Shown here one piece after another: positions 1-8,732 of a stretch of 64,000 nucleotides of DNA. The notes under the pieces are model-generated. The model did not search any database. It saw nothing but the letters and a program-made list of their open reading frames with translations, and was not told the origin of the DNA. Origin of the DNA: Parietichytrium sp. I65-24A (lineage: Eukaryota > Sar > Bigyra > Thraustochytrida > Thraustochytriidae); the NCBI GenBank assembly GCA_012862575.1, contig BLSF01000002.1:1-64000 (forward strand), read 5' to 3'. The translations under genes were made by a program, and so were the position numbers. Each line of letters starts with the position of its first letter. Positions within the stretch are counted from its first letter, which is position 1.

Positions 1-83
1 CACATGGAGACAGAAAGCTTCACAGAGAAAGACTGTGCTTTGTGACCGTTTGTTTACCACCTGAAACAGGCTTGAAACTTGAT

Positions 84-92
84 TGACTGTGA
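84..92 (+). promoter_or_regulatory. Intergenic 9-mer TGACTGTGA (copy 1 of 7)
   Basis: This is an exact copy of a 9-mer that recurs at 8481, 13582, 16089, 28386, 33183 and 58119, always outside recognised genes. Its function is unknown; a promoter-associated element is inferred only from its positions. Confidence 0.3.
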
Positions 93-144
93 ATCATCAT
101 GATTTGATGCTTTTGCTAGTACTGGTGCCAACCGATGGTATTGA

Positions 145-663
145 TTATTACTGTCACAGGTGAGATATGTTGTAAGACTGGAAATCAACCGACTTGGTTC
201 TTGGGAAGGGTTCTTTTTCGTTCGTCAGACCACTCAAGAACCGAATCTTTTTAAAGATTCTGCTGTGTTGGATATCGGAGGCCATTCTTTCCGAGGCTCG
301 CGACCGACCAAAAAACAATCTTCGCTGCGACTCCCTACCGGGACTATCGGGGTTGAAAAAAGCCAATTTCGAGATCATGAAAAGATGATGCGAGTCCAAG
401 AGAAGGTGAGAGTCCATTCACCCGAAAGACTTCGTAAGGCTTTTGTAGAGCAGGGCAAGCAGGGCGAAAGCTTTACGCGGGCTAATCCATGTCCCCTGCG
501 CGAGCGAATCTGGGAAACCCCCAGTTTGCGTGTCAAATCAATGGCGATGTGTACCGCGAATCCGGGACGCACTCATGACGCTTACGCTGAGCATCCATCC
601 ATTCCTCCTTTGAATTTACGACGTGCCAACTCTACGCTTGCTCTGGTCACGCTGCGTGAGTAA
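145..663 (+). CDS. Unrecognised open frame at left edge, possibly a last exon
   Basis: This frame is open from just after a stop at 142 to a stop at 661-663, about 170 codons. The first ATG in it lies far downstream; near its beginning there is only a GTG at 160. The GTG follows a pyrimidine-containing stretch ending in CAG, so the frame could be the last exon of a gene starting left of the window. The deduced peptide is basic, rich in Arg, Ser and Pro, with no membrane segment and no domain I recognise. An 87-codon frame overlaps it on the other strand. It may equally be non-coding. Confidence 0.2.
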   Translation, partial: LLLSQVRYVVRLEINRLGSWEGFFFVRQTTQEPNLFKDSAVLDIGGHSFRGSRPTKKQSSLRLPTGTIGVEKSQFRDHEKMMRVQEKVRVHSPERLRKAFVEQGKQGESFTRANPCPLRERIWETPSLRVKSMAMCTANPGRTHDAYAEHPSIPPLNLRRANSTLALVTLRE

Positions 664-837
664 GTGGGCATTTGACCATCACTCGGATACACACTCTAGT
701 CTAGCTCTAGCTTGAGCTTGAAACTGGCCAGTGTGCGATCCAGATTCAAAACTTGAGCATGTTCAAGGAGAACCTTTTGGGATTTCTGGGATATAGGCAG
801 TCACCGAACCCAGACCGCAACAGAGGTGGAGTGCCGC

Positions 838-848
838 GGCATAAAAGT
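838..848 (+). promoter_or_regulatory. Possible TATA-like element
   Basis: A sequence reading GGCATAAAAGT lies about 40 bp before the ATG at 886. It resembles a TATA element, but the transcription start is unknown, and many protists do not use TATA boxes. Confidence 0.25.
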
Positions 849-885
849 CAAGTTGGTTCTTTGATCGCAAGACATTCGCAAGAAA

Positions 886-1776
886 ATGAACTTGGGGAGG
901 TTATTTTATAACCCGGACTTACCATGGATGTGCAACACAATCACATTCTGGGCTTGGGAAAGCATCTTTCATCATTTGTACTTTATTGTCCTCTTCGTCC
1001 AGAGGCAATTCTCTGAAACTTGGGAAAGCGGAGAGCTCTGGAGGCTTAACATGGAGAAAGAGTGCGCGTTTTTTTCAAACTTATTTGGTATTGACGCTAA
1101 GCTGTGCGCAGAGAGTACCATGACATTGTTCAGTGGGATCTGGTTTGAAACTCCAAACCCGTCAACCGCTCAAAAGAACTGGATTGGAAGACTTGTCACA
1201 AACTACCAGCACACCGAAGCCACAATACACTTTCTCATCTGCACTTTTGGGTTCTTGATTGTTCTCAAGCTTGCTCAACAGTCAAAACACGCGGAGCCTG
1301 CAGCTGTAGACTCTTGGATCCGGTGGTCCTTTTTCCTCTCCCTCTTCTTTGAGACCTGGACGATGTGCGTTCCGTACCTCTTTCTCTTCGGATGGGCTTG
1401 GTGCGGCGTGTCACAAGACCCAAGAAATCCGATCGTTGATACTATCGCGGCAATGGGAGTCGATCCATACGTTGACGGCGTCCAAATGGGTGCTTCCCTC
1501 ATTACCATGTTTTGGGTCTCCGTGGCGGTCCTCATTTTAGATGCCTGGGCGATGTTTCGTGCCTGGCAATTTGCGATGAACCACAAAGACAACATCGCAA
1601 GCAACATGCTATTTTTTGGATCGACCTCTGCTGCGATTGGGTGGTTTGTTGCTGAGTTTTTCTCTGGTCACCGTGGTCATGACGGCCACTCGTCATTTGC
1701 AAGCCTTTCCTTGGATGCATTGCACAACCTGTTTGGAAACGAGTCTATGTCCATCTCCCAGGTGGTTGGGAACTAG
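886..1776 (+). CDS. Multi-pass membrane protein of unknown function, 296 aa
   Basis: I do not recognise this protein. It opens with an ATG preceded by AAGAAA, and the frame is uninterrupted. Five hydrophobic, aromatic-rich segments can be seen at about residues 20-38, 111-130, 145-172, 200-228 and 240-259, so it is probably an integral membrane protein. Trp is unusually frequent. A short His-rich stretch (HRGHDGH, about 262-268) follows the last segment and could bind metal, but this is inference. No signal peptide is obvious; the first hydrophobic segment may serve as a signal anchor. The gene converges with the 2007-residue protein on the opposite strand, with about 270 bp between their stops. 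Confidence 0.75.
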   Translation: MNLGRLFYNPDLPWMCNTITFWAWESIFHHLYFIVLFVQRQFSETWESGELWRLNMEKECAFFSNLFGIDAKLCAESTMTLFSGIWFETPNPSTAQKNWIGRLVTNYQHTEATIHFLICTFGFLIVLKLAQQSKHAEPAAVDSWIRWSFFLSLFFETWTMCVPYLFLFGWAWCGVSQDPRNPIVDTIAAMGVDPYVDGVQMGASLITMFWVSVAVLILDAWAMFRAWQFAMNHKDNIASNMLFFGSTSAAIGWFVAEFFSGHRGHDGHSSFASLSLDALHNLFGNESMSISQVVGN

Positions 1777-2050
1777 CTTTATTTTTTTGAGAGTCAGTAG
1801 TTCAGACTTCAGCAATTTTTGAACAGCAAAAGAACCCACTTTGTTGTTTACCGTTTTGTTTCTTTCATGAATTGCCTTTCAGCGGAAGCGAACGAGATTG
1901 AGTAGCTTTATCTCTGGCTATAGTGACGTACTCAAACTACATTCCGAGGTCAGTCAAATATGGTACCGCTAAAAACACTTTTGGCCATTGGATTACATTA
2001 CACAGAGTATTTCGTTTGAACAAAGGGGGAAGAAGACAAAGCATCAAGCT

Positions 2051-5000
2051 TTACTCACCACCAACTTGATCAAAATTACGAAGGAAAGATTCAGCATCTC
2101 GATGGTTCTCGAGTCTCGCGAGATCGGCTGGGGTGTTTCCTTTGGGATCCATCATTTCTTTTTTCGCCCCTGAAAGTAGCAGGAATCTAACTATATCGAC
2201 CTGCCCATATGCAGCCGCAACGTGCAACATGCTCAGGCCGCGATGAATGAAGTTCACGTCCAGCTTGCAGCGCTTCAGTGTGTCTTTTGCCATCCTCAAG
2301 TTGCCGTGCTTCGCGAACGCGAACAAAGCCTCCTTCTCTGCAAAGTTGATGAGGCTCTTAGCCTGACTATTCTCCTCCTTTCTTTCTTGCTCACCTTCTT
2401 TGCTTGCGCTCTCTGGCTCTGAGTTGGAGTTGGGTTCGCTCCTTTCCGACTCAACAGCGATCTCCGGCGCACGAAGCTTGACTGTCAAACGATTCGAAGA
2501 TGGGCGTGTTTTCCTTACTATGAATTTGCCGTCCTTGTCAAGCGTTTTCTTCTTCTTTTTCTTCTTCTTCTTTGCATTCATCGGTTCTGAATCCACGGCA
2601 TCATAGTCTCCTTGTTCTGCAGCCTTGACTGATTTCTTCCTTTGCTTCTTCTTCTTTGCCCTCTTTGTTACTGAGTCTCCAACTTCCTTGTTTGAATTTA
2701 TAGCCTTGTCTTTCGAATCGCTGGCAGCTGAGGTCGCAGAACCGCATCTCGTTAAAGCGGGCAAGCTTGGATTTTTTACTTTGCTAGGAAAGAGACGGGA
2801 GCGAGAAGGTTGCCTGGACCTGTGTACGGGAGTATCTTGCTCTCGAGAACTCGACTCGACACGGCTGTCAGTTTCTGACAAGTCTTCTTCCTCCTCGATT
2901 CCTTTTATGTTAGAAGTCAACCTTTTAAGGGATTGATTTGATTTCAGACTACTCCTCAAGCTATTGACACCAATCAATGGCTTCACAAATCCCGTTCCTC
3001 TTCTCTCCCGCTTCTCTGGCAGTTGTAGCGAAGAGTTTGATTTGGAAGGTGTAGGGGAAAGCTTTGATGATGCGCCACGGCCTTGCGCGACCAGCGAGTT
3101 TCTCGGGGACACCCTCGAAGTCATCACCGGTGATGTACGCCCAGTAACGCGAGCATTGTCTCCCTCTCGTCGCTTTCGAGGGGCGTTGAGTGGGGACGAA
3201 TATGCATCTTCAACAGGCGAAGATGCGCTAGTGGGGCTAAACTTGACCACAAGTTTTCTCATTTCGTTCAGAGAGGCATCAAAGTCAAGAACTAGGTCAC
3301 CTTTGGGATCATACTGCGATGGTTTCAACAGATGCGATGTTTCCTCTTCTTGTTCACTTTCATCTGTGCCCAGGTCTGTGGGGGCCCGTGCGGACTGATC
3401 TATCGTGACCTTTTCTTGCGCCATCCGAATGATGCGATCCACGATTTCTCGCTCCTCCTCGTCCGCCGACCTCCTCTTCAAAACGCTGTTTCGTCTCGGG
3501 CGACCATATGAGGGCTGTTCGTCATCCGGCGAAAGTGCAGGCATCTTGAGACTCGAGTGAATATCGCCTTTCAGCCTTCGAAGCATTCTGCCTGCAACTG
3601 ACTTGAGGTTGTCAAGAGCGAGATCATCCAGGTTAGCCAAGAGGTCGTGATCTGTCGTGGACGGGTCGTGCTTTGCAACTTCACATTTCACACATGCAAG
3701 GTCGACGCTGAACACTTCGGTCTCCCCATGCTTGGGGCACTGTCCCATGGCGTCTGACACTGAAAATGACATTTCATCATTGGCAATGAGACGAAATGCC
3801 TCATCGGACATGGAAACAAATTCAACCCAAGATATCGTACCAGTCCCGCTCGTGTCATACTTTTCAAACTTCCTCTTAGCTCTGTCCGAAGCCCCAAGCC
3901 AAAAGCAAAAATGGTGATGCATCTCTTTCAATGACCAATCTGCAAAATCCTTTCCGTAGGCTTCCTTCGGGTAGGGATCCGAGCCCAATTGCCGATGTCG
4001 GACATACGCCCGCAACTCCGCGGCATCAATTGCCCCCGAGCTGTCTGCATCAATTCCTTTCCACATTCGAGCGTAAGCCTTGAGTCGCAGGTATCTCCTT
4101 GTAATAGCCTCTTTTCGTAAAGAGTTTGAAAACAAAGCCAGCGACCGAACTGCATCCACTCGGCTGTCATCCCCGCTCTCGTTCTCTCTAGCCCCAGTGG
4201 GCGCCCAATATTCTTGAGAAAGTCTCTCCAGGCGCTCCTGGAGAAACGGCACGATTTCGTTCTCCGCAAAGAAGCGCATCGTACTTGTTTTCTTTGAGAT
4301 TGGGCTGATGTCGGGCATGGATGGACTACTTTCGCTACCTTCACCAACTCTCTCGAAGAGATTGCCAAATGAGTCATCGTCTTGTAGAAGAATTGTGATC
4401 ATTTTCCAATCGATTGCTTGAATCTGCTCGTCCTTGAGCCACTCCAGGGACGTGTCTATCGCCTTGGGCTCTTTAGCATGTGTTTCTGTTCTGGCCGTCA
4501 AAGTTTCAGTCAAATCCCCTTTATCTTCGACGTCATCCGCACGGGATGTTCTTTGTTGATCCTGGGCGTTTGCAAGGCTCATCGCCGACTTCAGCAGATC
4601 GAGGCGGGAAAGCATCTTGGCATCAAGTTTTTCCTGAACCTTGATAAAAAATTCTGCGACGCCAGTCCAGACCAGCGATTCCTTTTCTGGGGTGAAATCT
4701 TCCTCTGCGCTGTCCGAGTCCATGCCGAGAAGTAAACTGCGCGTAGATTGTTGGGCCAAACGTATTATAGGCATAATCTGGCCTCCTTCGCCGACCAGTG
4801 AAGCCACAAACGCTGGGTTCATGTCGTGTGCATTCATGTCACCGGTTATAAAGTCCGACATTGTAGCAGTTAAGGAGTGCAGTATTGCCGGTCTTGAATT
4901 CTTCGTGTCCTCAATCTCATTGACAATTGCCTCAAATGCTGACTGGCTCGCAAGAACACCTTCGAGCCAGAATACCGGAATGGGCCTTAAATCATAGTAG

Positions 5001-8000
5001 TTTGGTGGGAAATAAAGCACACTTTCGCGCTTAATCAGTGGCATTTCTGGGTCCAGTTGTGCCGGCTGCACACCATCGAATACCACCCCAATAGAAACCC
5101 GCGCGCTCATGGTCTTCGGTGTTTCCTCTTCCGTCTCAAAACCAACAGTGAAGTTTATAAGAGACTGCCTGAATCGCCCACTGTTGAAAGCGGTTAAAAA
5201 TCTGGACAAGTAGATGGTTCCCTTGAATTGCTTCTCCTCGCCGGGAAGGTCAATTGCTAGGGTGATTTTTTTGCCCATGAAGAGCGCCTGCATGGCTTCC
5301 TTGTTTGCCATCAAATAGTGAATCCTGATCTGTCGCATGTAAAGCAAGCTCTTTTTTGAGTTGCTACCCTCCTCAGCGTGGCCTTCGCGATGACCCCTTT
5401 GGCCGTCCAACGTTTTCTGAGAGCGGATTTTGTCAAGATCAAGGGGAATGTGATTCCACTGTGACTTGCTCAGCGTCGCGGTGTCACCGTCTTTCACACC
5501 AGTGCAGCTCGAAACAAGAGGCTGGAAATTGTACCGAAATTGAGCCGACTTTCCGTCTGGCGTTGATGTGCCAGTTTCCAAGAGCATCGGGTCAATGTCG
5601 AATAGATCTTGGAAGAAGAGCATTAAGCGGAATTGTTGTCTCCCGCTAGCTGGGCTGGGGTTGGCGGCATCTTCGGAGGCGGCGGTCCCAGCAGTGACGA
5701 TTGACACTGTTTTTTCTCGGAGAAGAGCGTTGTAGCGCATCGCAAGGCGGCTTGACTCGGCAATTGGAAACGGGGCGCGGGGGTCTTTATTTGCGGCTTG
5801 TAAGTCCTGGAGACCAGGCGGATCAGCCTCATACAAGTTCTGAGAGGCATGAAAGAGGGTGGAAAGTAAGCTGCCAGGAGCGCTCCCATAACCGGGTTCG
5901 CCAGGGAGGTAGATTTTCTCATCAGCTCTCGAAATCGGCAAAATAGCTCGCCCAAATTGGTTGCCTGCCTGATTACACTCTCTATTTGCTTCCCAGAGCT
6001 GAAAACACAGCTCACAAACGGCGAAAGGCGGATTCGAACCTCGGCGAGAGTGATTCGAGGGCAATGTCTCATCGACACTTTGGCCCAACAATCCGTTGGA
6101 GAACGCAACGATGTGTCTCCCTCGAAAAGCAAGTTGAGTTCGAAGGCCACGAGCTAGTGTCTCGGTTAGTTCGAACGGCTTTAAGTCGTCATTTCGATCC
6201 GGGTAAGCAGATTCCTCAAACTCTCGCGCTGAAGGCTGAAAATCTTTGCGCGATCGAAACTTCTTTTGAGGGGAAGAGACCGGGGACCCCGCCTTTTCTT
6301 GTAAGATCTGCTTTTTCAACTCGAAGGAGTTTTTGGCTTCGATGGCATTTTCTGGCGCATTGGCTCCGTCCACACGCGGTATTTCGGGAATTAATGATAT
6401 ATTGTTCCTTCGTGGTTTTGAGCTGAAAAAGTCCAAAGGGTCCTTTTCCTCATCACTTTCACTGCTTTCGTCGGAAGACTCTGGCTCTTTCCGTTGGTTT
6501 GGGCTTTGCAAATGGCTCTCCTTGGCTTGGTCCACGCCAACTCCGTGTATTTGTTTTGCATTACTTTTTTTGGCATTCTTCACGGTCTTAATCCGAAAGT
6601 GTCGACTGCAGAGTTTGCATTGCTGATGCCCTGGCGGACAAGAGCTTTTCTGATCCATTAGCCGGTTATTAATTTTAGTCGGGCTAGTAGCCAACGCTTT
6701 TGCATGTTTTGCGCGTTGTTTCTCTCTTTTCATCACCGCGCGCCGATTCCGAATCAGATCTCGTTCCGCATCAGAATCGTAAAAGTCTCCTTGATCCGTC
6801 TTAAGGTGAAAAAGTTCCTCCTGGATCTTGCATGCTTCAGCGTATGCTTCTGGGAGCAGCTCAAACCCTTTGATGTTAATCAAGACCCACTTGTCGTTGT
6901 TGGTCTTGACAAAATCGCAGGTAAGTCGTTCGAAGCCCATGCAACTGATGCCGTATTTGAGGGATAAGGCAGATTCCAAATGGCGGACAATTCTGTTGAG
7001 CGCTTCATTTATTCTCTCGAGCCCCGCGGTGATCCTAAATACGCTAACGGACTCTGGATTGCCAGAGGTCGGGCAGAAAGACGGCTGCAGCATCTTCTCC
7101 AAAGAGAAGTGGAGCGGTTTTGGTCCGGGACGGGCGTTTTCTCTCGAAGAAGACTGTGCTGTCTCGTTAAGGGATGGTTTGTCCGCTCCAGTGCTGTCCT
7201 CTGAACTTTCGATCTCACAACTCGCGAACGATGTCTGCGTACCTGTTCTACTAAGAGAATCTCCTCCACTTTGCAAGGTGGCTTCCACATAGCTCTTGTT
7301 CGAGATAATATTTAGCACGGTTGCTTGCTTGCCCCTCTTCCATGTTGCGCGATAGATTGCAGCTTTAGACCCTTTAGATTTAATAAAACGCTGCATAATA
7401 CATGTCTCTGGGCGATCTCTTAACCAGGCCTCAATTGTGGGAAGCACAATTGGCTGCGTTTGCATGGTTTCCTTATTTTTCCAGTCGGGAATCTTGAGAA
7501 CACCTACAACGGGATCAGACTCCAACCCAATTTTACAAGCATTTCGTTTCCACCTTTTCAGCGCCGTTGTTTCCCAGTCGTCATCTTCTAGTTTCTCGCA
7601 AATAATACAGTCTTCTTGCTTCGAATAGCGAAGCAGTTTTCTGCGTGAACCGTCAAATATTATTGTGTCAGGTATGGCCAGGTAGAGCTTACCGTCCATT
7701 CGATCGAAAGGCAGTCCAATATCCCCAGCCACGGACAACCTTCGAGCCGTTTTCGCTCCGATCCGGGTCCGGGCAACTGGTGATTTCCTGTCACCATCAG
7801 AGTCGTCCGCGTCCGCCCGCGCAAGACGCAACGGGCCCAAATACGAGAAGAGCCCTATGCCCGGCCTAAACGGAAGTGTGTCGTAATAGCTTTGGTCCGC
7901 TTGAACCTTCGCAAGGTCTAGATTCTTCATCACAACGCTGAGTCGTGCTGGAGGGGATGTGGCAGAGCTGGCTTTCCTGCTTCTATTCGCGCCGACTTGC

Positions 8001-8074
8001 CCGGGTATGGTAATCACCAAATCATGGTGGCCGCCGCCGTCTGCGCTCGCCGGCGACCCGATCGTGCCTACCAT
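2051..8074 (-). CDS. Giant EF-hand and ankyrin-repeat protein, 2007 aa
   Basis: One uninterrupted frame begins with ATG at 8074. Visible parts in order: a conserved-looking N-terminal half with no named domain; a CPPGHQQCKLC cysteine cluster near residue 483; two EF-hands near 1341 (DADSSGAIDAAE) and 1410 (KYDTSGTGTISWVEF); a B-box-like C-x2-H...C-x2-C-x4-H cluster near 1450; a long Ser/Arg/Lys-rich tail with a run of ten lysines near 1838; and ankyrin-type repeats at about 1935-2004 (LHVAAAYGQVDIVRFLLLSGA). The EF-hands imply Ca2+ binding, and the ankyrin repeats imply protein binding. Proteins of this broad plan exist in other protists, but I cannot assign a role. The stop overlaps a perfect GTGAGT donor sequence, so an alternative C-terminus is possible. 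Confidence 0.85.
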   Translation of the reverse strand: MVGTIGSPASADGGGHHDLVITIPGQVGANRSRKASSATSPPARLSVVMKNLDLAKVQADQSYYDTLPFRPGIGLFSYLGPLRLARADADDSDGDRKSPVARTRIGAKTARRLSVAGDIGLPFDRMDGKLYLAIPDTIIFDGSRRKLLRYSKQEDCIICEKLEDDDWETTALKRWKRNACKIGLESDPVVGVLKIPDWKNKETMQTQPIVLPTIEAWLRDRPETCIMQRFIKSKGSKAAIYRATWKRGKQATVLNIISNKSYVEATLQSGGDSLSRTGTQTSFASCEIESSEDSTGADKPSLNETAQSSSRENARPGPKPLHFSLEKMLQPSFCPTSGNPESVSVFRITAGLERINEALNRIVRHLESALSLKYGISCMGFERLTCDFVKTNNDKWVLINIKGFELLPEAYAEACKIQEELFHLKTDQGDFYDSDAERDLIRNRRAVMKREKQRAKHAKALATSPTKINNRLMDQKSSCPPGHQQCKLCSRHFRIKTVKNAKKSNAKQIHGVGVDQAKESHLQSPNQRKEPESSDESSESDEEKDPLDFFSSKPRRNNISLIPEIPRVDGANAPENAIEAKNSFELKKQILQEKAGSPVSSPQKKFRSRKDFQPSAREFEESAYPDRNDDLKPFELTETLARGLRTQLAFRGRHIVAFSNGLLGQSVDETLPSNHSRRGSNPPFAVCELCFQLWEANRECNQAGNQFGRAILPISRADEKIYLPGEPGYGSAPGSLLSTLFHASQNLYEADPPGLQDLQAANKDPRAPFPIAESSRLAMRYNALLREKTVSIVTAGTAASEDAANPSPASGRQQFRLMLFFQDLFDIDPMLLETGTSTPDGKSAQFRYNFQPLVSSCTGVKDGDTATLSKSQWNHIPLDLDKIRSQKTLDGQRGHREGHAEEGSNSKKSLLYMRQIRIHYLMANKEAMQALFMGKKITLAIDLPGEEKQFKGTIYLSRFLTAFNSGRFRQSLINFTVGFETEEETPKTMSARVSIGVVFDGVQPAQLDPEMPLIKRESVLYFPPNYYDLRPIPVFWLEGVLASQSAFEAIVNEIEDTKNSRPAILHSLTATMSDFITGDMNAHDMNPAFVASLVGEGGQIMPIIRLAQQSTRSLLLGMDSDSAEEDFTPEKESLVWTGVAEFFIKVQEKLDAKMLSRLDLLKSAMSLANAQDQQRTSRADDVEDKGDLTETLTARTETHAKEPKAIDTSLEWLKDEQIQAIDWKMITILLQDDDSFGNLFERVGEGSESSPSMPDISPISKKTSTMRFFAENEIVPFLQERLERLSQEYWAPTGARENESGDDSRVDAVRSLALFSNSLRKEAITRRYLRLKAYARMWKGIDADSSGAIDAAELRAYVRHRQLGSDPYPKEAYGKDFADWSLKEMHHHFCFWLGASDRAKRKFEKYDTSGTGTISWVEFVSMSDEAFRLIANDEMSFSVSDAMGQCPKHGETEVFSVDLACVKCEVAKHDPSTTDHDLLANLDDLALDNLKSVAGRMLRRLKGDIHSSLKMPALSPDDEQPSYGRPRRNSVLKRRSADEEEREIVDRIIRMAQEKVTIDQSARAPTDLGTDESEQEEETSHLLKPSQYDPKGDLVLDFDASLNEMRKLVVKFSPTSASSPVEDAYSSPLNAPRKRREGDNARVTGRTSPVMTSRVSPRNSLVAQGRGASSKLSPTPSKSNSSLQLPEKRERRGTGFVKPLIGVNSLRSSLKSNQSLKRLTSNIKGIEEEEDLSETDSRVESSSREQDTPVHRSRQPSRSRLFPSKVKNPSLPALTRCGSATSAASDSKDKAINSNKEVGDSVTKRAKKKKQRKKSVKAAEQGDYDAVDSEPMNAKKKKKKKKKTLDKDGKFIVRKTRPSSNRLTVKLRAPEIAVESERSEPNSNSEPESASKEGEQERKEENSQAKSLINFAEKEALFAFAKHGNLRMAKDTLKRCKLDVNFIHRGLSMLHVAAAYGQVDIVRFLLLSGAKKEMMDPKGNTPADLARLENHRDAESFLRNFDQVGGE

Positions 8075-8732
8075 TTCCCAGCACCTTCTGCCTCGTAGCT
8101 AGACCGGCATGGACAGCCCGCACCTCCCGGCTTCTTCCGAGGATCTGACTCGCCGCGGCTGAGCCCACGCGTATGAAACGCACGCGTGCTAGCAATGACA
8201 ATGAGTGCACTCGTAAGTCATCATACTTTTCTGAGAGACGAGTTGACAGAGGGTAGAGTTTTCTCAGGCCAACGTGGCTCTGGTACACCAGAGTCTAAAA
8301 TTTGGAACCTATGACCGAATGGGCGAAGAATAAAGCCTGTGTGCCATGAGTGACACCTTTAAAAAGCTCAAAGCTTGGGCACAGGCAGTGAAGAGACAAC
8401 ATTGCCTGGCCGATCTAAACTGTTTTGCTTTGTGATCTATTTTGATTGACGAGATGACTTTGCTGTGTTGATTGGGTGACTGACTGTGAAGGACGCACAC
8501 CCAATACAACCAAACATGGAAATTACCCTTAAGCTTTACGGTATTGGGGGTGTTACCGGCCAATATTTTCGTAACGGTCACAACACAGCGATGTGTTATT
8601 GGAAAGATGAACACCAGAGCTCTCGCGAGGAAAAGACGACCATGACGAGCTGAATATTGGAAAGAGAACAGGGTTCGCGAATGGAGAGGGATACGGTCAG
8701 GAACTGATTTTTCAATTTACTGTTAATTCAAC
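8075..8732. other. Intergenic, no gene seen
   Basis: This stretch lies between the start of the 2007-residue protein and the stop of the TIR-like TPR gene, both on the minus strand. It should hold the promoter of the former. It contains the recurring 9-mer TGACTGTGA at 8481-8489. The open frames here are short and look random. Confidence 0.5.
8481..8489 (+). promoter_or_regulatory. Intergenic 9-mer TGACTGTGA (copy 2 of 7)
   Basis: An exact copy about 400 bp upstream of the ATG of the 2007-residue gene (minus strand), preceded by another TGAC. Confidence 0.3.

Noticed and set aside
6024-6044. tRNA-like T-arm (GGTTCGAATCC on the minus strand)
   Set aside because: It lies inside the 2007-residue coding frame (NHSRRGSNPPFA), and I see no acceptor stem, D-arm or anticodon arm around it.
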